Positions 7,660 to 16,574 of a stretch of DNA of 64,000 bases are shown piece by piece (within the stretch, counting starts at the first letter, position 1; each line of letters begins with the position of its first letter). Under the pieces are notes generated by a model, which saw only the letters and a program-made list of their open reading frames with translations, did not search any database and was not told the origin of the DNA. The position numbers and the translations under genes were made by a program. Origin of the DNA: Thiotrichales bacterium (lineage in GTDB: Bacteria; Pseudomonadota; Gammaproteobacteria; Thiomicrospirales; Thiomicrospiraceae); assembly GCA_016936535.1 (NCBI GenBank), contig JAFGXP010000003.1, forward strand, positions 152,111 through 216,110, given 5' to 3'.

Positions 7660-9108
7660 CTAAGCGTGTTTTAACTCCTGAACGCGCGCCATGTGACTGT
7701 GACGACTGCGCATCAAATCCACCATTGGGAACGGATAGGTTCGCCCTAGGGTAATGCCTTTTAACGCACACTCTTGTGGGTAGAGCCAAGGCGCATGAAT
7801 CGCCTTACAGGAAAGATTGCGTAACTCCGGCACCCATTTACGAATGTAGGTTCCTTGAGGATCAAACTTTTCACTTTGACGTAAAGGATTGAAAAGGCGG
7901 TAATAGGGTGCGGCATCCACACCGCAACCGGCTACCCATTGCCAACCCATGGTGTTATTTGCCGGGTCAGCATCAACTAGAGTTTTGGCAAACCACTCCT
8001 GTCCCAGCAACCAACTCTGTCCTAAATCCTTGGTTAAGAGTGACGCCACCAACATCCGCAGCCGGTTGTGCATAAAACCGGTTTCCCACAGCTCACGCAT
8101 ACCCGCATCAATAATAGGAATCCCCGTTTGCCCGGTTTGCCACTGGTGTAAGACGGAATCTTCGTTCTGCCAACTCAAGCCTGCAAACTTTTCTTGGAAC
8201 GGTGCAGTTTCGGTATAAGGAAAAAACCAAAGTAAATGCCGTGCAAACTCGCGCCAGAGTAATTGGCGTAACCAGGTTTGCGCATTAAGCTTAGGGTGTG
8301 TTTGCTGCAGAGACAACAACTCAAAGTGCAACATTCGGCTTGAAATCTCACCAAAATGCAAATGCGGTGCCAAGCGACTGGTCGCATCCAAGGCTGGGAA
8401 ATCCCGTTCATCCGCGTAGCCGTTGAGTTGATGATCGGCAAAGCTGCGCAGACGCTCCCACGCAGCGGTTTCGCCAACTTGCCAATATTGCATAATTTTT
8501 TTAACCCACGGCTTATCTTGCAGCTCACTTAAGCTTGGCGGCAATTGAAAATAGTGCGCAGGTAAACGTTCACGCCAGCGCAACTTTGCCCAATCGTCGT
8601 CACAAGATACCACCGATTCCTGTAAGGGTTCTAAGGTATCAATTTTGCCAATTGCCGCTTTATAAAAAGGCGTAAACACAACATAAGGACGATGTTGCTG
8701 GTTTAACAGCTGACCAGGATCAAACCAAAATTCGGAGTAGAACGGTTGCAGCGCAACCTTATGCTCTTGGCAAAGGTTAAGCGCCAAATCTTGCATTTCC
8801 GTAAAAGGTTGCCCTACTTGAAAACTGTAATAGACCTGTTGTGGTTTAATCTCGCTCAACGCGAGCGAAAACTGCTCAGGAAAATCGCCAGAAAAAATAA
8901 ACAAATCCGCACCGCGTGCATAGAGTTGGCGACGCAAGTTCGCCAAACTATGTGACAACCAAGCGGTGTTCGCCTCACCAATCACTCTTTTGGGATCATG
9001 GAAATAAACCACTGCCACTTGGCTCGATTCGGCAATCGCTTTCTGCAATGCAGGCAGATGCGAAAGGCGCAGCTCCCTTTGTAACCAAACCAACGTCGTT
9101 TTCGACAT
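7660..9108 (-). CDS. phrB: Deoxyribodipyrimidine photolyase
   Basis: The 482-residue product repairs UV-induced cyclobutane pyrimidine dimers using FADH- and blue light. The N-terminal antenna (photolyase) domain begins TTLVWLQRELRL; the C-terminal FAD domain contains LWREFARHLLWF, DAGMRELWETGFMHNR and GWQWVAGCGVDAAPYYR, all typical of class I/III photolyases. The ATG at 9108 was chosen because AGGAGAG sits 6-7 nt upstream; the in-frame GTG at 9114 is too close to it. It lies in the same direction as the upstream lipid operon and the downstream MerR gene, 149 and 167 bp away respectively. Confidence 0.94.
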   Translation of the reverse strand: MSKTTLVWLQRELRLSHLPALQKAIAESSQVAVVYFHDPKRVIGEANTAWLSHSLANLRRQLYARGADLFIFSGDFPEQFSLALSEIKPQQVYYSFQVGQPFTEMQDLALNLCQEHKVALQPFYSEFWFDPGQLLNQQHRPYVVFTPFYKAAIGKIDTLEPLQESVVSCDDDWAKLRWRERLPAHYFQLPPSLSELQDKPWVKKIMQYWQVGETAAWERLRSFADHQLNGYADERDFPALDATSRLAPHLHFGEISSRMLHFELLSLQQTHPKLNAQTWLRQLLWREFARHLLWFFPYTETAPFQEKFAGLSWQNEDSVLHQWQTGQTGIPIIDAGMRELWETGFMHNRLRMLVASLLTKDLGQSWLLGQEWFAKTLVDADPANNTMGWQWVAGCGVDAAPYYRLFNPLRQSEKFDPQGTYIRKWVPELRNLSCKAIHAPWLYPQECALKGITLGRTYPFPMVDLMRSRHSHMARVQELKHA

Positions 9109-9257
9109 TTTCACTCTCCTAATTTCACCATCGGCACAGAAACCCGCACAGAATGCGCAGACAATGCTTTATCACGTTTCGGCTCTGCGTAGGTTTAGAT
9201 TATTTTTTCAACAATATCTAACGCAATAAGCCCATGACCTTTGAATAAATCACTTAA

Positions 9258-9803
9258 TTAGCGTGCATTTGAAACCGGTTTATCGACTTCAGTCAGCAGC
9301 TGATCGCGAACCTTTTCTGATAAGGCATTCGGCCCCAACCAAACTCCAAAATACAGTTGCTTGAACCCTGCTGTCGCAGTTTGAAACAAGGGCTGTTGAT
9401 TCAAACTTAATTGCACACCTTGCTGCGGTTCATACCGCAACTGATAGCAATCGTTTGGCTCAACATTTTGATAAGCCTGATGCAAACCCTGAACCGCCGC
9501 TTTCAATTCGGGACTCAAATCCTCCGGAAGTGCTTTAGATGCGGCCTCAACAAATTGTTCTTTACTGATAGCACGCAAATAACACAACTCAAGATTCAGC
9601 GGTGTTGTCTCTTGCAAGAGTTGCTGAGACCCTACCTTTTCGGGTGCATAGAGAGCCGCCTTGTAAACATCAATAAACAGCCAGGTCGCGGTGGCTTCAG
9701 CGCGCAACGTTAACTCCGAGCTGGACGCGAGAGCGGGAAGACTAACGAGTCCAAGAAGCAACGCCCTAGGAATGGCAGACCAAAAAGATGGCTTATTTTT
9801 CAT
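9258..9803 (-). CDS. Chalcone-isomerase-like exported protein
   Basis: The 181-residue protein has a signal peptide (MKNKPSFWSAIPRALLL then an ALA-S cleavage area near 27) and the bacterial chalcone-isomerase-like fold: LFIDVYKAALYAPE is the hallmark strand/helix, and GFKQLYFGVWLG closes the domain. Members of this family accompany CFA synthase/DUF3833 genes in many proteobacteria; their activity is not established. The ATG at 9803 follows AAGGAA. It is the fifth gene of the leftward operon, 28 bp after the DUF3833 gene. Confidence 0.75.
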   Translation of the reverse strand: MKNKPSFWSAIPRALLLGLVSLPALASSSELTLRAEATATWLFIDVYKAALYAPEKVGSQQLLQETTPLNLELCYLRAISKEQFVEAASKALPEDLSPELKAAVQGLHQAYQNVEPNDCYQLRYEPQQGVQLSLNQQPLFQTATAGFKQLYFGVWLGPNALSEKVRDQLLTEVDKPVSNAR

Positions 9804-9831
9804 GTTCGTTTCCTTAAACATCTCGTTGATC

Positions 9832-10413
9832 TTATTCCAGCGGTGTTTTGCTGAAAAACAAAGTAACCTCACCCACGGTAAAACCAAACTTACTCACCGT
9901 TGCCCGATTAAACATGGTGTTGGCATTTTGCAACCACATCCAATCGTTAAATTTGACAGCAATGGTTCCGTCTTGGTAAGGCAAATCCAGAACATACTGC
10001 CACTGCAAGGCATTGCCGGCGCTAAGACCTTTTGCCTCGCCAATCACATCTGCCGCCCGCCCGCTATATTGACCTTTGCCAAGGTCATCAATCGTCCAAA
10101 CCCGCCGTTGTTTTTCACCATCGTCATAAACAAAATGCTCATCCAACTCCAATTGTTGACCTCGGACAGTGCCGGTAATTTTGACGGAAAAACGCCGTAT
10201 GACCTGCCCGCTACGATTTTGAAACTGACCTTGGGCATAAGTGGTTCCGGCAAAATACTCAAAAATATCCAGTTTAGGCTCTTGTTGAGCATAGTCTTCA
10301 ACCTGAACCGTGCTGCAACCGCTGAGTGTAGCCAAACTAGCAAACAAAACCGCGAACAATCGAATGGATCGGCAGCGAGCGGCCGCTTTCGTAAAAAAAC
10401 AGGTGGCACGCAT
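9832..10413 (-). CDS. DUF3833 family lipoprotein
   Basis: The 193-residue product has a basic N-terminus, a hydrophobic stretch and the lipobox TLSGC with Cys33 as the lipidated residue. DIFEYFAGTTYAQG and VIRRFSVKI are typical of DUF3833. The C-terminal domain is beta-rich, possibly a lipocalin-like barrel for a hydrophobic ligand; this is inference. It lies 9 bp after the CFA synthase gene, so it is probably translated from the same message and acts at the membrane where the modified lipids are. Confidence 0.8.
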   Translation of the reverse strand: MRATCFFTKAAARCRSIRLFAVLFASLATLSGCSTVQVEDYAQQEPKLDIFEYFAGTTYAQGQFQNRSGQVIRRFSVKITGTVRGQQLELDEHFVYDDGEKQRRVWTIDDLGKGQYSGRAADVIGEAKGLSAGNALQWQYVLDLPYQDGTIAVKFNDWMWLQNANTMFNRATVSKFGFTVGEVTLFFSKTPLE

Positions 10414-10422
10414 TGTTTTCTC

Positions 10423-11658
10423 CTATTGATGAACCAACGTCAGTTGTTTTACAGAAATCTGGCCACTCTCAAAACCGACTGTGCAGTAGTCGAGGTAATA
10501 GTTCCAAATCCGCTGGAAATGGGTGTCGTAGCCCATTTCATTCAAGCGATCGCTTTGTTGATTAAAACGCTGTTTCCAAAGTTGACAGGTCTTGGCATAA
10601 TCTGGGCCAAAATCCAACTGATTTTGAATCACGAAGCCATGTGCTTGCGCGAGGCTTTCTAATTGAGCACAGCTTGGTAACAAACCGCCCGGGAAAATAT
10701 AAGCCTGAATAAAATCCACGCTGGATTGGTACGTTTCAGCTTTGGCTTCATCAATAGTGATAATCTGCAACACCACTTTTCCCTGAGCCTTGAGCGATTG
10801 CTTTAGGGTTTCAAAATAGCTTTGCCAATACTCTTTACCAACCGCTTCAAACATTTCAATCGAAACAATGTGATCATACTGTGCTTGTTCCAGACGGTAA
10901 TCTTGAAACGCAACTTCATAGCGCTCAGGAGCAAATCCCTGTAAACGCTGCAACGCATAACTGCGCTGTTCGGTGGACAAGGTTAACCCTTTAATCTGTA
11001 GATTCTCTTTCTGCTCTAAAGTTTGTTGCATAAAACCGCCCCAACCACAGCCGATTTCCAGCAAACGTTCACCACCTTTTAAATCCAACTGTTGCAAAAT
11101 GCGCTGATTTTTAGCCGCTTGCGCTTCCGATAAACGGGCGTTATCCGATTCGAAAAGTGCACTGGAATAAGTCATGCTCGAATCCAGCCAAAGTGCGTAA
11201 AAATCGTTGCCCAAGTCGTAGTGATAAGAGATATTACGTTGGCTGTTCGTAAGAGAGTTGTGTCGCTTACGGTGCTGCCAAAGGTGACGCAAAGCACCAA
11301 TCTTGTTGGCAAGCATTGGAGCAAGCACCGCCTCATTTAGATGGGCTAAGGTCAACAAATGGTAGAGGGAGGTGGTATCCAGCGCCCCCTCATGATAGGC
11401 CTGAACAAATCCAAGCTCACCTTGGGTTTTAATCAACCACAAAGCGCGCAAGGGCTGATTCAAAATCAGTTCGGCGTGTGGACCTGGGTGCGGGCCATCA
11501 AAACGCACGTTCTCGTCGTGATAACTCAGGGTGAGGCTGCCAAATTGAATCTGCGAAAAAGGCAACTTCGCCAAAGCATATTTGACCCAAGAAGGGGCAA
11601 CGCAACGTTCGAGCATCGCTCCCCAAAATGATCGACTGTTTGAACCATTTCTTAACAT
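10423..11658 (-). CDS. Cyclopropane-fatty-acyl-phospholipid synthase family methyltransferase
   Basis: The 411-residue protein belongs to the CFA/mycolic-acid methyltransferase family. It has an N-terminal SCP2-like part, SAM motif I LLEIGCGWGG (199-208), and the family motifs SYHYDLGNDFY, MTYSSALF and FPGG. It transfers a methylene/methyl group from SAM to unsaturated acyl chains. Next to an FAD oxidoreductase and DUF1365, members of this group are linked to stress-induced methylated or furan fatty acids (known in Rhodobacter as part of the singlet-oxygen response), so the product may not be simple cyclopropane. Its start overlaps the end of the DUF1365 gene by 7 bp. Confidence 0.9.
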   Translation of the reverse strand: MLRNGSNSRSFWGAMLERCVAPSWVKYALAKLPFSQIQFGSLTLSYHDENVRFDGPHPGPHAELILNQPLRALWLIKTQGELGFVQAYHEGALDTTSLYHLLTLAHLNEAVLAPMLANKIGALRHLWQHRKRHNSLTNSQRNISYHYDLGNDFYALWLDSSMTYSSALFESDNARLSEAQAAKNQRILQQLDLKGGERLLEIGCGWGGFMQQTLEQKENLQIKGLTLSTEQRSYALQRLQGFAPERYEVAFQDYRLEQAQYDHIVSIEMFEAVGKEYWQSYFETLKQSLKAQGKVVLQIITIDEAKAETYQSSVDFIQAYIFPGGLLPSCAQLESLAQAHGFVIQNQLDFGPDYAKTCQLWKQRFNQQSDRLNEMGYDTHFQRIWNYYLDYCTVGFESGQISVKQLTLVHQ

Positions 11659-12473
11659 ATGTGCATCTCCGAATGTGAGTAGCGGACATCGGCCAGTTCT
11701 TTAGGCGTGCGATGAAATTTCCCGCCCTTCAACCAAATTTTGAGTGCCCACCAATGAATCATCAGCAACACCTTTAGGCTATTAAAAGGCAAAGCCAAGG
11801 CAGCTTGATAGAGTTGTTTAACCGCAAGAGGATAGGCTTTTGCCACTTGAGTTGCGACCAACATCGGGCGCCCCTGTTGCGATTGATAAATGCCAATTTG
11901 CAAGCGCTCTTGCGGCGTTTTTAGACGAAATTGATATTGGCAATCCATGTCGATAAACGGCGAAACATGAAAAACCTTGCGCGCTTGCGCTTGCAACTTG
12001 TCCGACTCAGCACACAAGGGAGCTCCACCCTGAACCAAAACATAATGATGCCATTGGCCAAAGGTATTACTGACTTCCCCCACCACGGCAATCAGTTGAT
12101 TGCTGGCATCGTAGGCATACCACATGGCTAAGGGATTAAACACCACACCCATAAAACGTGGCGAACAAACCAATTCAATGCGTGCAGGTGATTCCGTAAC
12201 ACCGTATTGTGCTAACAACTGCTCAAGCCAAGGACGCCACGCCTTTCCATCTCGCGCCCCAAAATCCTTCCAATAAACACTGAAAAGGTTAGCTCGGTTA
12301 AAAGACAAGGGCGCAAATCGGCCCAGTTGCTTAAGCTCTTGAGCGAACTGATCGACATTGATTCGCAAGCTCATTACGCCGTAGTTAAAACGGTATTGCA
12401 TCGGAAAAAAACGCTGGTGCATCACCGAGCCCAGATAGATGGCCGAAGGAGTAGGTTCAAACGTTGACATCAT
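11652..12473 (-). CDS. DUF1365 family protein
   Basis: The 273-residue product begins AIYLGSVMHQRFFPMQYRF, the DUF1365 hallmark (H-xR near the N-terminus, and FNPLAMWYAYD in the middle). The biochemical role is unknown. DUF1365 almost always sits between the FAD oxidoreductase and the CFA-type enzyme, as here. It overlaps the FAD gene by 17 bp and the CFA gene by 7 bp, so translation is probably coupled. Confidence 0.85.
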   Translation of the reverse strand: MMSTFEPTPSAIYLGSVMHQRFFPMQYRFNYGVMSLRINVDQFAQELKQLGRFAPLSFNRANLFSVYWKDFGARDGKAWRPWLEQLLAQYGVTESPARIELVCSPRFMGVVFNPLAMWYAYDASNQLIAVVGEVSNTFGQWHHYVLVQGGAPLCAESDKLQAQARKVFHVSPFIDMDCQYQFRLKTPQERLQIGIYQSQQGRPMLVATQVAKAYPLAVKQLYQAALALPFNSLKVLLMIHWWALKIWLKGGKFHRTPKELADVRYSHSEMHIC

Positions 12474-13782
12474 TTTTTTTCCCCTCCCACGGTAACGAAA
12501 TTTGCCAACGACGGGCTAGGTCAACCGCACTACGCAAACCATCTTCATGAAATCCATAACCGGTATAAGCGCCGGCAAACCAACAATGCGCTTTGCCTTG
12601 CACCAAATTCAACGCTTTTTGCGCGGCCATCGCTGCCTCATCAAACACCGGATGCTGGTACACAATTTTTTCAAACGTCAGGGCCGGCTTGGGCGGCTCA
12701 AAAGGGTTTAATGTCACCAAAATTGGCGTTTTTTGGGGCAAATTCTGCAGTCGATTCATCCAGTAAGTCACCGCCACATTTTTCTCTTCGGTGTGCGAAT
12801 CTCGTAAATAGTTCCAACTGGCCCAAGCAAGCTTCCGTTTCGGCATCAACGCCAAATCCGTATGCACGTAAGCGATATTTTCTTGGTACTTGAAATCCTG
12901 CATAAACGGAAACTCTTGACGTAACGCGGGATCGAGCAACTGCCAAGTTTGATCCCCATGACTAGCAAAAACCACTTCATCAAACTCTTGGGTCGTGCAG
13001 TCCGTTTCAACCATCAAACCTTGGCTGGTTGGGCTAACCTTTTGCACACCTTCAAAAACCACTAAAAAACGCGCCTGCTGCAAGATAGCATCAATGTACT
13101 TCTGCGCACCGCCACTGACGGTTTCCCACTGCGGCCGGTCTTCCACATTGAGCAGTCCGTGATTTTCAAAAAAACGCAAAAAGCTGGCAACGGGGAATGC
13201 CATCATGGTGGATACTGGGCAAGACCAGATAGCTGCAGCCATCGGCAATAAATAAACGTTTCGCATCCGCATGCTGAAACCATGTTGGTCAAGATACTCA
13301 CCCAAACTTTGCGAGAGCTCTGCGGACGAAAATAAGTCTTTTTTAGCTTGACGATTAAATCGCAAAATCTCTTTAATCATCTTCCAGTGGGCAACAGAAA
13401 GCAGGTTGCGCCGCTGAGCAAACAAGGTGTTGAGATTATTGCCTGAATACTCTAAGGCACCCTGATCAACCGACACAGAAAAACTCATTTCGGTATTTTC
13501 TGTGTCAATGTTAAGGTGTTTAAACATTGCGCTAAGGTGCGGATAGTTCGGGCGATTAAACACAATAAAGCCGCTATCTACCGCTTGTTTTTGCCCTTCT
13601 ACCTGTAACATACGGGTATTGGTATGCCCACCGAGCTTGGTGTTTTTTTCAAACAACGTGACTTGGTGGTGCTGTGCCAAAAACCAAGCGCTGGCTAATC
13701 CACTAATACCACTGCCAATTACTGCCACTCTTTTCACTGTGGATTGTTCACTGATTTTGTTTTGTGTTTCCATCGAGGTCAT
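12457..13782 (-). CDS. FAD-dependent amine-oxidase-like oxidoreductase
   Basis: The first gene of the leftward lipid operon encodes about 441 residues with a Rossmann FAD site VAVIGSGISGLASAW (GxGxxG at residues 23-28) and FEKNTKLGGHTNT. The architecture is that of amine-oxidase/phytoene-desaturase-like flavoproteins. Paired with CFA synthase it may desaturate or oxidise methylated acyl chains. The ATG at 13782 was chosen because the promoter -10 lies at 13807-13812, so the GTG/TTG-type start at 13815 would be upstream of the transcript; ATG 13773 is also possible. Confidence 0.85.
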   Translation of the reverse strand: MTSMETQNKISEQSTVKRVAVIGSGISGLASAWFLAQHHQVTLFEKNTKLGGHTNTRMLQVEGQKQAVDSGFIVFNRPNYPHLSAMFKHLNIDTENTEMSFSVSVDQGALEYSGNNLNTLFAQRRNLLSVAHWKMIKEILRFNRQAKKDLFSSAELSQSLGEYLDQHGFSMRMRNVYLLPMAAAIWSCPVSTMMAFPVASFLRFFENHGLLNVEDRPQWETVSGGAQKYIDAILQQARFLVVFEGVQKVSPTSQGLMVETDCTTQEFDEVVFASHGDQTWQLLDPALRQEFPFMQDFKYQENIAYVHTDLALMPKRKLAWASWNYLRDSHTEEKNVAVTYWMNRLQNLPQKTPILVTLNPFEPPKPALTFEKIVYQHPVFDEAAMAAQKALNLVQGKAHCWFAGAYTGYGFHEDGLRSAVDLARRWQISLPWEGKKNDVNV

Positions 13783-13806
13783 GTCTCTGCGAGTTCCGTC
13801 GGTAAA

Positions 13807-13835
13807 GTTATACAAAAACCTTTACAAAAAATCAA
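13807..13835 (-). promoter_or_regulatory. Promoter of the FAD/DUF1365/CFA operon
   Basis: On the minus strand TTGATT (13830-13835), a 17-bp spacer and TATAAC (13807-13812). The TATACAA-type repeats described next cover the -10, the spacer and the region just upstream of the -35. Confidence 0.65.
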
Positions 13836-13849
13836 ATTTATTATACAAA
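13808..13849. promoter_or_regulatory. Triple direct repeat, candidate MerR (LitR-like) operator
   Basis: Three same-direction repeats: TTATACAAA (13808-13816), CTTTACAAA (13820-13828) and TTATACAAA (13841-13849). The first two are 12 bp apart and the third 21 bp further, i.e. about one and two helical turns. The ACAA core with trailing A/CC resembles tandem CarH/LitR operators. The rightward SDR operon could share the site. Confidence 0.6.
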
Positions 13850-13941
13850 TAGGGCTAAATAAAAACGAAATCCGGGTCAAATCACCCAAAATTTCCAATT
13901 TTCAACCGTATTCGTTATTTTTTATGCACAACTTAAAAACG

Positions 13942-13968
13942 GATTTGCATCCAATTTGGATTCAAATC
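13942..13968. promoter_or_regulatory. 27-bp inverted repeat upstream of the SDR operon
   Basis: GATTTGCATCCAA (13942-13954) and TTGGATTCAAATC (13956-13968) are inverted with 12 of 13 positions paired around one central base. It lies just before a possible TAGAAT -10 at 13985-13990, so it could be an operator for a dimeric regulator. Confidence 0.5.
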
Positions 13969-14011
13969 GCGTATAACGTTTGTCTAGAATTTGTAACGAA
14001 AGGAGCGTTCA

Positions 14012-14791
14012 ATGGCATCAAATGATTCCCCTCTAACCATTTGGTTAGTCGGCGCTTCTCAAGGAATTGGACTGGCGCTAACCGAGCGGCTTCTAGATCA
14101 AGGCCACTGTGTGATTGCAACGGCCCGAAACGCCTGCCAATCAGCTGAGCTTTTGGCTTTACAGGCACAACACAATCTAGAAATTCCACGCTTACACCTA
14201 CTGGACGGCGATGTGCAGGCCGACACGGTCCAGGCCTTGTGTCAACAGGCTTGGGTGCTGGGAAACGGCATTGATATTTGGTTTTATAATGCAGGACTCT
14301 ATTCGGCAATGCGCACGACAGAGTGGGAGCTTTCGGCGTTTACCGCGATGAATCAGGTCAATTATCTAGGAGCCGTTAAATTAATGATTGAGCTGGAAAG
14401 CCTGCAACGCCAAACTGCCAAGCCCATGCGCTGGATTTGGAACATCAGTCTGTCTGCCGATTTTGGATTGCCTTATGGCGGCGGCTACTCGGCTCCTAAA
14501 GCGGCTCTGCTAAATTTAGCCGAGTCGTTGCAACCCGAGCTGGCGCAACAGAAAATTCAATTACAAGTCATCAATCACGGCTTTGTTAAAACACGGCTAA
14601 CCGCAAAAAATACCTTTAATATGCCAGGGTTAATGCCACCTGAAGAGGCGGCCGAACGAATTAGTCAATGGATGTTCGCGCCAAGCCGCCGTTTTGAATT
14701 GCGCTTTCCATTTGCGTTAGCCACCACCTTAGCCATCCTTAAACGACTCCCAAAATCCCTTAGTTTATGGCTAACCAAAAGGATGCTGTGA
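14012..14791 (+). CDS. Short-chain dehydrogenase/reductase
   Basis: The 259-residue protein has the classical SDR marks: GASQGIG (14-20) for NAD(P), NAG (93-95), and YSAPK with Tyr159 and Lys163 as catalytic residues. The substrate is unknown. The ATG follows AAGGAGCG. It opens a rightward operon (SDR, NTF2-like, MFS), genes often seen next to the FAD/DUF1365/CFA set in other proteobacteria, so it probably takes part in the same light-stress or lipid response. Confidence 0.88.
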   Translation: MASNDSPLTIWLVGASQGIGLALTERLLDQGHCVIATARNACQSAELLALQAQHNLEIPRLHLLDGDVQADTVQALCQQAWVLGNGIDIWFYNAGLYSAMRTTEWELSAFTAMNQVNYLGAVKLMIELESLQRQTAKPMRWIWNISLSADFGLPYGGGYSAPKAALLNLAESLQPELAQQKIQLQVINHGFVKTRLTAKNTFNMPGLMPPEEAAERISQWMFAPSRRFELRFPFALATTLAILKRLPKSLSLWLTKRML

Positions 14792-14794
14792 ATC

Positions 14795-15265
14795 ATGAAC
14801 ACCCCTTCACCTCTGCTAACAAGCTTGCAAGCATACTGCCAAGTTTTTGCGACCTTGACGCCGCAGTCAGTATCCAGCGACCTTGCTCCTTTACTTGCCG
14901 AAACGGTGTATTTTGAAGATCCATTCAATCAACTCTATGGAAAGGCCGAAACCCTTCGCTTGTTTTCACATATGTTTGCCACCGTGCAACAACCGCAATT
15001 TAGCGTGCTTGATTTTGCATTGAGTGCTGAAACGCAAGGCTACATCTATTGGAAATTTACTTATCGAAGAAATCATCAACTGCACCACTTCAAAGGGGTA
15101 AGCAAAATCACTTTTGACGAAGACGGTTTGGTGCAATCACATATTGATTTTTGGGATCCGGCTAAAGCCATTTACCAATCTCTCCCCGTGATTGGCGGCT
15201 TGTTGCGTTGGTTGGAACGAAAAATTGCGCTCCCCAAAAATTGGCACCCAAAAGTGAACCACTGA
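14795..15265 (+). CDS. NTF2-like/SnoaL-fold protein
   Basis: The 156-residue product has the NTF2/SnoaL pattern: an N-terminal helix, YFEDPFNQLYG, a central hydrophobic sheet and HIDFWDPAKAIYQ near the C-terminus. Such proteins are small pockets for hydrophobic ligands, sometimes isomerases; no catalytic residues can be assigned. It starts 3 bp after the SDR stop and 1 bp before the MFS gene, so the three are surely cotranscribed. Confidence 0.8.
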   Translation: MNTPSPLLTSLQAYCQVFATLTPQSVSSDLAPLLAETVYFEDPFNQLYGKAETLRLFSHMFATVQQPQFSVLDFALSAETQGYIYWKFTYRRNHQLHHFKGVSKITFDEDGLVQSHIDFWDPAKAIYQSLPVIGGLLRWLERKIALPKNWHPKVNH

Positions 15266-15266
15266 G

Positions 15267-16565
15267 ATGGCGCGCACCTTCAATCGGCTCGGCCATCGAA
15301 ATGCATTTTTCTACGGTTGGATGGGTTTTCCAACGGCATTACTGGGTATTCCGCTTTACTTGTACCTGCCCAATTTTTATCACCAAACTCTGGGAATCAG
15401 CTTAACCGTTATTGGTTCTGCACTTTTGGCCGCCCGTTTATTGGATGTTGTGACGGACCCGCTCATTGGTTGGTACAGCGACCGCTTCCAAAATCGAATG
15501 CCGCGTCCTTGGCAAATTGCGATGGGTGCGATCTTATTGTTAGTCGGTACTTATCAATTGTTCTTCCCCAACCAGAATTTTGATTTTTACTCGCTGATAT
15601 TCTGGAGCTTTCTGACCTATCTTGGCTGGACGTTGGTGCAGGTTCCTCATCAAGCCATGCAAGCAGAAATCAGCACCCAGTCAACCTTAAAAACACTCCT
15701 TGCTGGCTACCGCGAAGCCTTTGCCATCGCGGGCGTCTTAGCGATTGTTCTTCTACCTGCACTCTTGGGCTATTTGCCAACCGAAAACGCTTTTTACACT
15801 TTGAGCTTCAGTTTATTAGCGATTTCGCTCCCCTTAGCCGTTCTCTTTTTGTGGGCCATTCAACCTGAAGACAATATGCCCAAAGCAGCCGAGCCAAAAA
15901 CCGCAGAGTCGGCTTGGCGCGCGTTGATTAGGCTATGGCAGCAAGAACGCCAAGTTTTTGCAATTATGCCCAGTTATTTCATTAACAACTTTGCCAATGC
16001 CCTGCCTGCGACCATTTTTATCCTGTTTGTCGGCAACTATCTGCAGCTTGAAGCACAGATTGGCTTGTTTTTAGTGGCGTATTTCCTCTCAGGCATTCTC
16101 GCTTTGCCGGGCTGGATTTGGCTGGCTCGGCACTTTGGGAAACACCAAACATGGCAAGCCTCGATGCTTCTGGCCTGCGTGACTTTTAGCGGCGTCTTTT
16201 GGCTGGATCCAGGAAACTGGCAAGGCTTTTTACTGATTTGCATTCTGACGGGCCTCAGCTTAGGGGTAGATGTGGCTATGCCAACCTCGATTCAAGCCGA
16301 CCTCAGTCAACAGCTGCGTCATTCATCCAATCGCCATGCCGGACTCTTGTTTGGCTTATGGGGAATGCTCACCAAATTCGCACTCGCTCTGGCAGTTGGC
16401 CTAAGCTTTCCACTGCTGGATTGGGTGCAAAATGCTCAGTGGTCAACACAATACTTGCTGCTTTTTTTATATGCAGGCCTTCCAATTGCACTTAAACTCT
16501 TGGCTTGGTATCTGCTTAGACGCCATCGGCTTAATTTTGTGCCCTACTCACCTTCATCCCTCTAG
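15267..16565 (+). CDS. MFS transporter, GPH/MelB-like
   Basis: The 432-residue membrane protein has about 12 hydrophobic segments. The motif DPLIGWYSDRFQNR after TM2 (about residues 64-77) is that of the glycoside-pentoside-hexuronide:cation symporter (MFS_2) branch, which also includes lipid carriers. With lipid-modifying neighbours it may move a lipid or lipid-derived compound, but the substrate is unknown. It begins 1 bp after the NTF2-like gene. Confidence 0.85.
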   Translation: MARTFNRLGHRNAFFYGWMGFPTALLGIPLYLYLPNFYHQTLGISLTVIGSALLAARLLDVVTDPLIGWYSDRFQNRMPRPWQIAMGAILLLVGTYQLFFPNQNFDFYSLIFWSFLTYLGWTLVQVPHQAMQAEISTQSTLKTLLAGYREAFAIAGVLAIVLLPALLGYLPTENAFYTLSFSLLAISLPLAVLFLWAIQPEDNMPKAAEPKTAESAWRALIRLWQQERQVFAIMPSYFINNFANALPATIFILFVGNYLQLEAQIGLFLVAYFLSGILALPGWIWLARHFGKHQTWQASMLLACVTFSGVFWLDPGNWQGFLLICILTGLSLGVDVAMPTSIQADLSQQLRHSSNRHAGLLFGLWGMLTKFALALAVGLSFPLLDWVQNAQWSTQYLLLFLYAGLPIALKLLAWYLLRRHRLNFVPYSPSSL

Positions 16566-16574
16566 GAGTCTGCT

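Noticed and set aside
9109..9257. Separate light-controlled promoter for phrB
   Set aside because: No TATACAA repeat or good -35/-10 pair was found; phrB may be read through from the lipid operon or have a weak promoter.
9691..10662. 323-codon rightward frame across the DUF3833 and chalcone-isomerase-like genes
   Set aside because: Antisense to two recognisable family members in a compact operon; no ribosome site or family resemblance.
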